Shown: in pieces, positions 34,289 to 42,350 of the stretch | How the letters are laid out: each line of letters begins with the position of its first letter | Position numbering within the stretch: position 1 is the stretch's first letter | Origin: Nostoc sp. CHAB 5836 | GTDB lineage: Bacteria; Cyanobacteriota; Cyanobacteriia; Cyanobacteriales; Nostocaceae | Direction: 5' to 3' | Length of the DNA stretch: 42,536 nt | Assembly: GCF_020829445.1 (NCBI RefSeq) | Contig: NZ_JAIVFV010000050.1 | Span: 1 to 42,536 of the forward strand | Notes under the pieces: generated by a model | The model's database searches: none | What the model was told of the DNA's origin: nothing | Seen by the model: the letters and a program-made list of their open reading frames with translations, nothing else | Made by a program: the position numbers and the translations under genes

Positions 34289-34395
34289 GAGTTAGGAGTG
34301 AAGAGTTAGGAGTGAAGAGTTAGGAGTGAAGAGTGAAATACAAACTCCCAACTCCCAACTCCCAACTCCCAACTCCCAACTCCCAACTCCTAACT
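34287..34395. repeat. Inverted STRR array after speA
   Basis: GTTAGGAGTGAAGAGTTAGG units, then six ACTCCCA units and ACTCCTA. The same halves and order occur at 28658-29005. It ends one base before the stop codon of the convergent nucleotidyltransferase gene. Confidence 0.75.
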
Positions 34396-35565
34396 TTAAT
34401 TTGCGCTTGTCCCCAACAATTCCTCTATCGCTTGTCGCTCAACAGGGGTCTGTGATGGCACTGTCTGACGAGCATCGGTAATCAGCCAGTCTAAAGCAGC
34501 AGCTTGAACATCGATCGCGGCGCCAGTTTTATCCACGCAATAACGTCCAAATACCAGCTTATCGACTAACCTGACTCCGGGGCCCAAGCGTGACCATTCA
34601 AAAATCACGCTGTTTTCTACTGTTGCACCACTACATATCCAACAATTGGGGCCAATCATCGCAGGGCCGACAATTTTAGCTCCATCTTCGATTCTCGTCA
34701 TGCCGCCAATGTAAACTGGGCCTGTGATATCCACTTTGTCCCAATTGATGGCGACATTTAAGCCAGTGTAGATGCCAGGGGCAACTTCATGACCGGGGAT
34801 TTGCACATTTTTGATTTCACCTAGCAGCACACCGCGAATTGCCCGCCAATAGTCTGGTACTTTACCAATATCTACCCATTCAAAGTCCATAGGGATGGCG
34901 TAGAAGGGAGCTTTGATTTCTACCAATTTGGGAAACAATTGGCTACCAATGTCATATTCGACACCAGAGGGGATATAATTAAAAACCTCTGGCTCAAAGA
35001 TGTAAATACCTGTGTTGATATTGGTGCTGAGGGCTTCTTCAATTGAAGGCTTTTCTTGGAAAGCTTCGATGCGACCATCTTCGTCAGTGACAACCACACC
35101 GTAGCTAGAAACTTCTTCCTTGGGGACAGATTTCGTGATAATAGTAGCGATCGCACCTTTAGCTTTATGCCATTTAACTGCCGCAGTTAAATCCAAGTCA
35201 ATCAATGCATCACCGCACAAAACCACAAAGGTATCATCAAAAAACGGCGAGAAGTCTTGGATGCGGCGCATCCCTCCAGCTGAACCGATTGCTTCTCCCT
35301 CTAATTTACCGTCGTCACCAATTTTCCCTTCAAACGAATAGGCAATCTGCACCCCAAATCGCTGACCGTCACGGAAATAGTTTTCTATTTCCTCAGCCAA
35401 ATGACTAACGTTGACCATAATTTGGTCAAATCCATGTTGGCGTAACAGTTCCAGCAAGAACTCCATCACTGGCTTTTGCAGGATGGGAATCATCGGTTTG
35501 GGAATTGTATAGGTAATCGGACGCACGCGAGTACCCTTACCAGCCGCGAGAATCATCGCTTTCAT
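34396..35565 (-). CDS. Sugar-1-phosphate nucleotidyltransferase (mannose-1-phosphate guanylyltransferase-like)
   Basis: 389 residues. MKAMILAAGKGTRVRPITYT is the nucleotide-binding signature, and IPKPMIPILQKPVMEF holds the conserved Lys. FVVLCGDALIDLDL gives the metal-binding Asp, and VDIGKVPDYWRA is the usual late motif. The C-terminal third (VYIGGMTRIEDGAKIVGPAM...ATVENSVIFEWSRLGPGV) is a left-handed beta-helix of hexapeptides. It makes an NDP-sugar, probably GDP-mannose or dTDP/UDP-glucose, for glycan synthesis. Donor nucleotide is not certain. It is followed, on the same strand upstream, by scpA at 230 bp distance. Confidence 0.9.
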   Translation of the reverse strand: MKAMILAAGKGTRVRPITYTIPKPMIPILQKPVMEFLLELLRQHGFDQIMVNVSHLAEEIENYFRDGQRFGVQIAYSFEGKIGDDGKLEGEAIGSAGGMRRIQDFSPFFDDTFVVLCGDALIDLDLTAAVKWHKAKGAIATIITKSVPKEEVSSYGVVVTDEDGRIEAFQEKPSIEEALSTNINTGIYIFEPEVFNYIPSGVEYDIGSQLFPKLVEIKAPFYAIPMDFEWVDIGKVPDYWRAIRGVLLGEIKNVQIPGHEVAPGIYTGLNVAINWDKVDITGPVYIGGMTRIEDGAKIVGPAMIGPNCWICSGATVENSVIFEWSRLGPGVRLVDKLVFGRYCVDKTGAAIDVQAAALDWLITDARQTVPSQTPVERQAIEELLGTSAN

Positions 35566-35795
35566 AAAAATTTATTCCTCAACCACAAGCCAGTTTACTT
35601 TCATCGAGTGATACTTTATCATCAGTTTTTATTTCTGCTCTAAGTTGTCCCCAAACAGGGATAACAGGAATTTAGTGGTTATTACAACCATAGTTATACT
35701 TGGATGACAAGCGATCGCTTATCTTTTCAATTTACTCGGATTTTGGGACTGAAGCACAAATCTGTAAATTATCTGTAGAGCTACTTTTGGCTTCC

Positions 35796-36605
35796 TCAGT
35801 TCATTGGGTGTTCAAAGGGTTTGCAGATATTGGCTGAATCTGTAAGTAAACGAATTTTAATCTCATGGTAAAACTCTTCTTGAAATAGCTCTACTTTCGA
35901 TTGAGCCGAGAGTAATAGTAGCGCCCAGAAAACGCTAACTAGTTGACTGTGTTCAGACTCATGTCCAGAGTCATTTTGATTGAGAAGCTTTGTCTGAGTC
36001 CATAACTCTACAAGTTGTTCTAAATTTAGCTCTCTTGCCGACATCTTCAACACCTGCTCCAGTTGCCTAGCGACTTCTGTCAGATTTTCTTGGTGAGCTA
36101 ACTCTAGCGCCTCCCGCATACTTTGGACGCTAGGTTGACGCCTGGGACGGATTGGTTTGCTGACTTTTTCTACCAGTTTCAGTTGGTTCGCCATAATCTG
36201 CAATTGCTCGATTAACTCTTGCAGAGTCACCCGGCGCTTTGGTGGCGGCATTGCCGCTGGACGACGACGCAATTGCCGTTCTAATGGTAGACGATGACCC
36301 TGATGTGATACACCGTCTTCACTTAAAAACAAGGAATCATTATTTACATCCTCTTCTGCATCCCCTACTGTTGACAATTGCATCAAGGTATTAGCTTTGA
36401 ACAATACCAGCATTGATGCTGACAAAAAAGCCTGTCCAGATTGAGACAAGTCCGCTTCATAGCCTCTTCCGATTGACTCCGGTGCCATTAGTTCTAAGTA
36501 ACGGTCAATCACCTCAATCACTTGGACATCCCAAGGATCAATTTCTCCCTGCTGGGCTTGATAAATCAAGAGTGTGATTGTTTCTAATAGCTCGGAAGCT
36601 TCCAT
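35796..36605 (-). CDS. scpA: Segregation and condensation protein A (ScpA kleisin)
   Basis: 269 residues from the ATG at 36605; a TTG one codon before is the alternative. LLETITLLIYQAQQGEIDPWDVQVIEVIDRYLELM is the N-terminal kleisin domain that clamps the SMC neck. VLFKANTLMQL follows, and the C-terminal VSVFWALLLLSAQSKVELFQEEFYHEIKIRL is the winged-helix part that binds the SMC head. The middle is basic and variable (RRRPAAMPPPKRRVTLQEL), with a coiled helix. It works with SMC and ScpB in chromosome compaction; neither is adjacent. Confidence 0.93.
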   Translation of the reverse strand: MEASELLETITLLIYQAQQGEIDPWDVQVIEVIDRYLELMAPESIGRGYEADLSQSGQAFLSASMLVLFKANTLMQLSTVGDAEEDVNNDSLFLSEDGVSHQGHRLPLERQLRRRPAAMPPPKRRVTLQELIEQLQIMANQLKLVEKVSKPIRPRRQPSVQSMREALELAHQENLTEVARQLEQVLKMSARELNLEQLVELWTQTKLLNQNDSGHESEHSQLVSVFWALLLLSAQSKVELFQEEFYHEIKIRLLTDSANICKPFEHPMN

Positions 36606-36812
36606 CAACGGGTTCTAAATTAATTAATCAGAATCAAGTAAATTCAACACTAAACTCATTGACTATTGGCAAAGCGTGTACTTTATACATTTGCTTGCAC
36701 TTCTTTGAATCAGGAATTGCCTGCTGGCAGTATCCTCTGAAATTTGTAATCAATCCCCATTGTGAATTGTGAGATCAGATTGTGCAACTTTTGACCGTGC
36801 CAATTTTAGATT

Positions 36813-37100
36813 AGGACTTACGCAACTGTCATATTATTTGGAGTTTGTAGTGAACGCGAGTGCGTCTCCTTGGCGTGGTCACTGAGCGACTTGTGCCGAG
36901 CGGAGTCGAGGTAAGTCGAAGTGCAGCCTAAGAGACCATTTATAAAGTAAACCTTAAATTGTCGGGTGCGTTAAAGCTGAGAGTACGGCACCTGGAAATA
37001 TGCGCTTCTCAATTGCATGGAATACAGACCTAACCCCCAGCCCCTTCCCTACAAGGGAAGGGGAGTAAGACTCAAAGCCTCTCTCCTCTTAGGAGAGAGG
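36813..37100. repeat. Repeat-filled stretch with two tandem perfect hairpins
   Basis: A solo AGGACTTACGCAACTGTCAT end (36813), a TCGAGGTAAGTCGAAGTGCA block, and a 45-base block shared with about 21028-21076. Two perfect 10-bp stems with 3-base loops follow: CCCCTTCCCT / AGGGAAGGGG (37041-37063) and CCTCTCTCCT / AGGAGAGAGG (37078-37100). No gene is recognised in 36609-37292. Confidence 0.65.
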
Positions 37101-37292
37101 TTTGGAGAGAGGTCAAAACTGTACTGCATCCAAGCGAGAACCGCTATAAGAGTTCCCGCCCCGTTGGCGCACCCTCTCGTAGAGAAGGGGCTTGGTAAAA
37201 TTCTTGATGGGGCTGATCATTAATCTGATCATCATAGATATTTTTAACAAAGATATGTATAAGCGTATCTGATAGCAAGGAACCAAATCAAA

Positions 37293-37937
37293 ATGGACAA
37301 AACCATAGCTGACCTTCGCAAAGACTACACCTTGGAAGGTTTGAGCGAACTTGAAGTAGACCTCAATCCTTTTATCCAATTTAAAAAATGGTTTTCTCAG
37401 GCTCTAGCAGCAGAACTTCCGGAACCAAATGCCATGACCATTGCTACCGCCACCCCAGACGGTAAGCCTTCAGCCAGAATGGTGCTGCTTAAGGATTTTG
37501 ATGAACGGGGCTTTGCCTTCTTTACCAACTACAACAGTCACAAAGGACAAGAACTGGCAGAAAATCCCCAGGCGGCTTTAGTCTTCTGGTGGGCAGAACT
37601 GGAGCGTCAAGTCCGAATTTCGGGGTATGTGGAAAAAGTTTCCCAAACTGAGTCTGACCGATATTTTCACACTCGCCCTGCCAACAGTCGCCTGGGTGCG
37701 TGGATATCCAATCAAAGTGAGGTGATAGGAAGCCGAGAGGTTCTTGAAAGACGCTTGCAGGAATTCCAGAGTAAATATGAAAATCAGGAGATTCCCCGAC
37801 CGCCTCATTGGGGAGGCTTACGAGTGATTCCCACAGAAATTGAGTTTTGGCAAGGACGCCCTAGTAGGTTACACGATCGCTTGCTCTATACCCGTTTAGA
37901 TAATGGCACTTGGAATATTGAGCGGTTGTCACCTTGA
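37293..37937 (+). CDS. pdxH: Pyridoxamine 5'-phosphate oxidase
   Basis: 214 residues; CAAGGA lies just upstream of the [43 protein letters not shown] covers the FMN-binding core. [20 protein letters not shown] and the C-terminal [15 protein letters not shown]...WNIERLSP are the PLP- and FMN-contact signature. It oxidises PNP and PMP to PLP using FMN in the cytosol. The TGA stop is the first TGA of a TGAGGGGGA tandem repeat. Confidence 0.96.
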   Translation: MDKTIADLRKDYTLEGLSELEVDLNPFIQFKKWFSQALAAELPEPNAMTIATATPDGKPSARMVLLKDFDERGFAFFTNYNSHKGQELAENPQAALVFWWAELERQVRISGYVEKVSQTESDRYFHTRPANSRLGAWISNQSEVIGSREVLERRLQEFQSKYENQEIPRPPHWGGLRVIPTEIEFWQGRPSRLHDRLLYTRLDNGTWNIERLSP

Positions 37938-38104
37938 GGGGGATGAGGGGGATGAGGGGGATGAGGGGGATGAGGGGGATGAGGGGGATGAGGGGGATGA
38001 GGAAGAATTTACTTCCCTCATCTCCCCCTGCTCCCTCATCTCCCCCTGCTCCCTCATCTCCCCCTGCTCCCTCATCTCCCCCTGCTCCCTCATCTCCCCC
38101 TGGC
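37938..38104. repeat. Two opposed tandem arrays with seven G5 tracts
   Basis: Seven GGGGG tracts at 9-bp spacing (37938 to 37996) separated by ATGA, a short spacer, then about five 18-bp units CCCTCATCTCCCCCTGCT (38015-38104). Both strands carry G-runs on the side facing the 3' end of a gene: pdxH on the left, and the DUF3153 gene on the right. Confidence 0.85.
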
Positions 38105-38205
38105 TCGTTCACCATGAGGGCTGGAATCAATATGTAGAATATTTACCACCAAATATCTCCTGATTAGCGAGGATTTTTGCTTTTACTTTTTTCGAGATGA
38201 ATAGT

Positions 38206-39003
38206 CTATTGTTCTTGAACTGTGGCTGCTTTGGGAGGAAACTGAATTCTGGGATCTGGCATGAAATTGTATCTTAAGTACAATCCTCCCCAGACAAACA
38301 GGACAATTAACAATGTACCAATACCAAGGGGACTAGGAAGCCAAAAAACAGCTTCTATGTGGTTTAGCTCACCAGGCTGGAGTTTCCACAGTAGTTGATT
38401 GCCATTCTTTTCTGGCTGTATTGCCGTTTCAGTTAGTTGAATATTTTTGGCTCCCCAAGGAGTCTTCAAGCTAAATTCTAAATCGAGAATTGAACCAGCA
38501 TTACTCAAGACGTTACCTTTGCTGGCAATTAGAGACAGCGATCGCAAATCCAAATCATAAATCAACCGATTTCGGACTAAAAGTAAAAAATAATTCTGCT
38601 CCAAGAGGACATTTGATTCAATTTTCGGCAGTTCTGAGTTAGATTCGCTCTGCACAGACTCAGAGGGTTGATTCACACGCGAATTAAAAAATTCGTTGAA
38701 CTTCTCTTGCAATTCCCTACCATTACTAAAAGGAATTGTGACGATGATTTCTTCTTGGGAAACTCGTTGCGCTTTACCTTCAAGTTGACGGGCACGGCGT
38801 TCTATGCTATTTAACCATTCATACACAGAATCGCCACTAAAGCTGGTTAGTCGTTCTCCCAACTTAATATGCTGTACTAGTTCGCCACTATTTGAGTTGT
38901 CAAAGTTAATTCCCACATCGTACTTAACACAGCCAGTCAGTAGCAGAGATGTTAACAAAACTACCCACAAAATAGGATTTCCGATGGGAAAGACGCGGTT
39001 CAT
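38206..39003 (-). CDS. DUF3153 lipoprotein
   Basis: 265 residues from the ATG at 39003. This gives a short lipoprotein signal (VLLTSLLLTGC with C25). Upstream starts at 39108 (ATG) and 39126 (TTG) would add a positively charged, partly hydrophobic lead. The mature part begins VKYDVGINFDNSNSGELVQHIKLGERLT, the cyanobacterial DUF3153 signature, and includes ARQLEGKAQRVSQEEIIVTIPF. A C-terminal helix (LGIGTLLIVLFVWGGLYLRY) anchors the protein again. Function is unknown. It sits downstream of a TPR-protein gene on the same strand. Confidence 0.8.
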   Translation of the reverse strand: MNRVFPIGNPILWVVLLTSLLLTGCVKYDVGINFDNSNSGELVQHIKLGERLTSFSGDSVYEWLNSIERRARQLEGKAQRVSQEEIIVTIPFSNGRELQEKFNEFFNSRVNQPSESVQSESNSELPKIESNVLLEQNYFLLLVRNRLIYDLDLRSLSLIASKGNVLSNAGSILDLEFSLKTPWGAKNIQLTETAIQPEKNGNQLLWKLQPGELNHIEAVFWLPSPLGIGTLLIVLFVWGGLYLRYNFMPDPRIQFPPKAATVQEQ

Positions 39004-39149
39004 TCGATTTCGACCATTCAGTGGTGAGGGAAATTTCTTCTTCGTCAACGCAAAACTAAATGGTCTGATTAACCACAGGAAAATCTTTCCGAAAATTGAA
39101 GAATTCATAACTATAAGTCTCCCCAAAAGTCAACAATCCAAAATTGGCA

Positions 39150-39692
39150 TCAGCCAGGGATTCCTGAAAAACTCAACCAAACCAAGTAGGAGATGGTTAA
39201 GGCAATGGCAATTAGCGCCACCCAGATAAAGCGATTATCTCTGGTATTGACCTGACTGAGGTCAACGAATTCTGGCTCTGGAGGTTTAGGCTTTTGTTCG
39301 CCAGAAGATTTAGTAGATTTAGCAGCTACAGAAATTTTGAGTTCATTATCGGCTAATGCGGCCAAATCGGGGATTTCGGTCATCCATTCGCTGGGTCTTT
39401 TTAGCTTTGGTGCTTTTAAGATGTAAAGCATCCGTCGCGCTTGTTTGCTGGTTTCAAAATGGGGATGGCGTTTGAGTCTTTCGCAAAGAGCGATCGCATC
39501 ATCGCTACGTCCAACGGCTTCATAAGCTGTCACCAGATAAATTTCTACTTCGCCCCCAAGGCGAGAATTACCAGCTAACAGGGCGCTAGCCTTTTCTAAA
39601 TTTTCTATAGCTTCGCGGTATTGCCCATTTTCAAAGGCAACTTTCCCATTCTGGTAACGGGTTTTAGCAATTTCTAAACTTTCTGCACTCAC
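39150..39692 (-). CDS. TPR-containing membrane-anchored protein
   Basis: 180 residues from a GTG start. The N-terminal ARYQNGKVAFENGQYREAIE-type pattern (residues about 10-30) and YLVTAYEAVGRSDDAIALCERL are tetratricopeptide repeats. A Pro/Lys-rich linker follows, then a single C-terminal helix (FIWVALIAIALTISYLVWLSF). It could act as a cytosolic scaffold tethered to the membrane. Spacing and strand suggest an operon with the DUF3153 lipoprotein downstream; a shared envelope or thylakoid role is inference. Confidence 0.82.
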   Translation of the reverse strand: MSAESLEIAKTRYQNGKVAFENGQYREAIENLEKASALLAGNSRLGGEVEIYLVTAYEAVGRSDDAIALCERLKRHPHFETSKQARRMLYILKAPKLKRPSEWMTEIPDLAALADNELKISVAAKSTKSSGEQKPKPPEPEFVDLSQVNTRDNRFIWVALIAIALTISYLVWLSFSGIPG

Positions 39693-39774
39693 GTCTTATA
39701 CACAAATCAGCACTGTTTTAATTTTGCCAATGCCAGCAATTTTTTTGGAATCTTTTCTAAACTTTTAATTTCCT

Positions 39775-40671
39775 CTACAAGGTAAGCTGCGAACCAAGAA
39801 TCATCGTCCCAATCCCAACATCAGTAAAGATTTCTAGTAACAGGGCATGAGGAATGCGACCATCAATGATGTGTGCTGCACGGACTCCTTGAGCAAGCGA
39901 TCGCACACAGCAATTCACTTTGGGAATCATCCCACCACTGACTATACCATCAGCAATCAGCTCGCGGGCTTCGCGGATATCTACTTTCGGAATCAAAGTA
40001 GATGGGTCTTTGTAATCTTTTAAAATTCCACTGGTGTCGGTCAGTAAAATTAACTTTTCTGCTCCTAATGCAGCAGCGATTTCTCCCGCTACAGTATCGG
40101 CGTTAATATTATAAGCTTGCCCTGTCTCATCTGCGGCGACGCTAGACACTACCGGAATATAGCCATTGCTAGCGAGGGTGTCTAAAATCTTGATATTGAC
40201 ATTGCTGACTTCCCCCACAAAACCGATGCCTTCTTGACCTTGGGGACGGGCTGTAAATAGATTACCGTCTTTACCGCAAAGCCCGACCGCCAATCCACCA
40301 GCTTGATTAATTAGGGCGACAATTTCTTTGTTAACTCGACCAACTAAAACCATTTCCACCACATCCATTGTGGAGGTATCAGTGACTCGCAGACCATTTT
40401 TAAATTGTGGTTCGATGCCCAGCTTATCTAACCAACTGTTAATTTCTGGGCCACCGCCGTGTACTACAATTGGACGCAAGCCCACGCATGATAAGAATAC
40501 AATATCGCGGATAACTTTGTCTTTGAGTGTGCTATCTTTCATTGCTGCGCCACCATATTTGACAACAACAGTGCGACCGGCGAATTGTTGGATATAAGGT
40601 AGTGCTTCGCTGAGTACACGTACACGAGTGGCTTCAGCTTGCCTGATGTATTCAGAATCGTTGACCGTCAT
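39775..40671 (-). CDS. argB: Acetylglutamate kinase
   Basis: 298 residues from the ATG at 40671, the usual length; the frame continues upstream without a recognisable start. [17 protein letters not shown] is the phosphate-binding loop with the catalytic Lys. [18 protein letters not shown] is the N-acetylglutamate-site motif and [25 protein letters not shown] the ATP-site motif. The polar N-terminal helix ([22 protein letters not shown]) is the extension found in arginine-inhibited, PII-regulated hexameric enzymes. It catalyses the second step of arginine synthesis. Strong PII control in cyanobacteria is family knowledge. Confidence 0.97.
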   Translation of the reverse strand: MTVNDSEYIRQAEATRVRVLSEALPYIQQFAGRTVVVKYGGAAMKDSTLKDKVIRDIVFLSCVGLRPIVVHGGGPEINSWLDKLGIEPQFKNGLRVTDTSTMDVVEMVLVGRVNKEIVALINQAGGLAVGLCGKDGNLFTARPQGQEGIGFVGEVSNVNIKILDTLASNGYIPVVSSVAADETGQAYNINADTVAGEIAAALGAEKLILLTDTSGILKDYKDPSTLIPKVDIREARELIADGIVSGGMIPKVNCCVRSLAQGVRAAHIIDGRIPHALLLEIFTDVGIGTMILGSQLTL

Positions 40672-40747
40672 GAGGAGCCGCCGTTGAAAATTAAAACCTA
40701 TTTCAGTCAGTGTAGAAGACTTTGGAACCTGCAACAATAACAGAAGG

Positions 40748-40889
40748 GGCATTGGTCAAAAGAGGCTCCAGGGGCAAAGCGATGACAATGATCCCAGTTT
40801 AGCTCAACAGGTGGCGACGCAGTTTGTCAAAGATCCCAGCATTCTGGCTGTAGTAGGACATTTAGAGAAAGGATTCGGGGAATTTTTTT
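40748..40889 (+). pseudogene. Remnant of a branched-chain amino-acid-type ABC solute-binding protein
   Basis: One open frame without a start reads DDNDPSLAQQVATQFV and then KDPSILAVVGH before turning into unrelated sequence and a stop (EKGFGEFF). The D-x-N-D-P...V-A..F-x-x-D-P-x-I-L-A-V-V-G-H pattern is highly characteristic of the periplasmic-binding family Peripla_BP_6 (LivJ-like), around residues 60-90 of the mature protein. Nothing on either side continues it. It abuts the argB 5' end. Confidence 0.65.
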
Positions 40890-40950
40890 GAGAGAGTGAT
40901 CAATTGAATTCGTGCTGACGTTATAAATCTAATGAAGGAGGATTTTGACC

Positions 40951-41580
40951 ATGCCTAGAGTAAACGTTCCACCCAATTTCATCGGCACTGACAGTGCGGA
41001 CAATATAGTCGGGGAAGAGTTAAATACATCTTTCGGAATTGAAATTGAGATTTTAAATTCAGGTATTGAGATTTTAAGTCCAGGGGCAATTGGAATTAAG
41101 ATTTTAAGTCCAGGTTCCATTGATACACGCTCAGGAAACGACACCATTAAGGGCAGTGGTAGTAGTACTGGTGGTAACGTTGGCGACGACGAATACGGCG
41201 GCGACGGCGGTACTGGCACTGGCATCGCTAATAATGGCACTCTGAATACAGGCTCAGGAAACGACACGATCACCGCCACAGGCAATGGCGGCAACGGCGT
41301 CCGCGGCTTCGGCTACAACGCCTTACCCGTCGTAAACGGCGGTACTGGAACTGGTATCACTAACAGTGGCAGTATTAATACCGGAGATGGAGAAAACACG
41401 ATCACTGGCACCGGTATCGGTGGCAACGGCTTCACCGACATTCGCACCTACAACTCCTCAGGCGTCGCATACGGCGGTAAGGGAACTGGTATCACTAACG
41501 GTGGCAGTATTAATACCGGAGAGAAATTTCTCTTTGCAGATAGCTCTTTGGACTACAGTACTTTGGTAAATGGCGCATGA
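40951..41580 (+). CDS. Gly/Asn/Thr-repeat protein with RTX-like NTGSGNDTI motifs
   Basis: 209 residues from the ATG at 40951, with a strong AAGGAGG at 40935-40941. Two and a half repeats of about 46 residues follow the scheme GTGTGI-N-G--NTG-G-(N/E)-TIT--G-GGNG. Their NTGSGNDTI blocks resemble the Ca-binding RTX nonapeptide context (GGxGxDxI). An N-terminal doublet (IEILSPGAIGIKILSPGS) is also repeated. There is no classical signal peptide, as in type I secreted RTX proteins, whose signal is C-terminal. The last unit stops short and ends EKFLFADSSLDYSTLVNGA, so it may be truncated. Confidence 0.65.
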   Translation: MPRVNVPPNFIGTDSADNIVGEELNTSFGIEIEILNSGIEILSPGAIGIKILSPGSIDTRSGNDTIKGSGSSTGGNVGDDEYGGDGGTGTGIANNGTLNTGSGNDTITATGNGGNGVRGFGYNALPVVNGGTGTGITNSGSINTGDGENTITGTGIGGNGFTDIRTYNSSGVAYGGKGTGITNGGSINTGEKFLFADSSLDYSTLVNGA

Positions 41581-41666
41581 GTTTGCTCACAATTGAGACA
41601 ACACGGAACATACAGCAAAGTCCCGTGACACCCTCTGGCTGTAGGCATCAATTGCCCAAATTAACC

Positions 41667-41797
41667 TAAGTAAGTCGGTGAAAATAAATCAAACTATGTG
41701 ACGAAACGTAAACGGGCTTGAAACCCTTGCCAAGGACGAATGACAAAGGACAAATGACAGCCATTACCAGTTATCTTTAATTGCGCCGACCTACTTA
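41667..41797. repeat. TAAGTARGTCGG-ended element, copy 3
   Basis: TAAGTAAGTCGGTGAAAATA at the left and TTGCGCCGACCTACTTA at the right. The interior has TGTGACGAAACGTAAAC and GACAAATGACAGCCATTACC. At the position where copies 1 and 2 have CTTAG this copy has CATTA and no insertion. The rest of 41581-41886 shows no gene. Confidence 0.75.
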
Positions 41798-41879
41798 CCA
41801 TGTTCAATAGCTGTGGAAGCGATCGCTCCTTCAAACCTCTAGAATTGAAATCATTCGGCTGAAGCTAGGGATTGACACT

Positions 41880-41900
41880 CTCAGCCCTAAAGGGACTGAG
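41880..41900. ncRNA. Hairpin at the tnpB 3' end (IS200/IS605 right end, possible guide-RNA region)
   Basis: CTCAGCCCT and AGGGACTGAG form a stem-loop overlapping the tnpB stop codon (41887-41889). Right-end hairpins in this position are typical of IS200/IS605 elements, and TnpB guide (omega) RNAs derive from this region in active members. Activity here is not implied because tnpB is broken. Confidence 0.5.
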
Positions 41901-42350
41901 ATTCTGCGGACAAAGAAGAATTCGGAAGAATCCAAAGTCTAACTCTCGCTGCGGTCGTCAAACACCGCCTACCCAGTAAGCCTAAGTCAATGCTTAGATT
42001 GCTGGCTACTTTTCGTAAAATATTCGCGCTAGCGTTCAAATCGGCGTTTAGAATTGAACCATTGGCCGACCGATACAAACCACGTTCAATTCGCTTTCCA
42101 GATGCTTTCCAACCAATAGGTTTCTCACCGTATTTGGGTAGGGAGTCTCCATCTAAATAGCTCGATTTGGAAGTGTAGGCTTCTTCGGTTTCCTGAAATC
42201 TAATTCCGTGTAAATTACACAGTTGTTTTAATCGGTCTTTGAGCTTACCCAAAGGCATTTGAACAAACTTTTGGTTGTTCACTCTACCCATGTTGGCAGC
42301 TTCCTTAAAGCCTTCGTTCCACCCAATCACTAGAGTGCCAAGACCAGATC
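41887..42350 (-). pseudogene. tnpB: TnpB (IS200/IS605 orfB) C-terminal part, interrupted by an IS5 element
   Basis: The frame upstream of 42350 on this strand is IS5 DNA (reading FKQPL and beyond); true TnpB sequence begins at SGLGTLVIGWN. It has HGIRFQETEEAYTSKSSYLDGD with the second RuvC acid (Glu) and SILNADLNASANILRKV with the third (Asp). No CxxC zinc-finger pair is present between them, as in a cyanobacterial subgroup where a GKRIERGLYRSANG segment takes its place. The first RuvC Asp and the N-terminal part are not in the window as a continuous frame. Not functional as it stands. Confidence 0.85.

Noticed and set aside
37861..38163. Frames encoding GDEG- or SPPAP-type repeats on both strands
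   Set aside because: They are translations of the tandem repeat after pdxH, without start signals or unique sequence.
40929..41294. Pro/Leu/Val-rich reverse frame opposite the GTG-repeat gene
   Set aside because: It is the antisense of a Gly/Asn/Thr repeat and has no start signal; the plus-strand gene has a strong ribosome-binding site.
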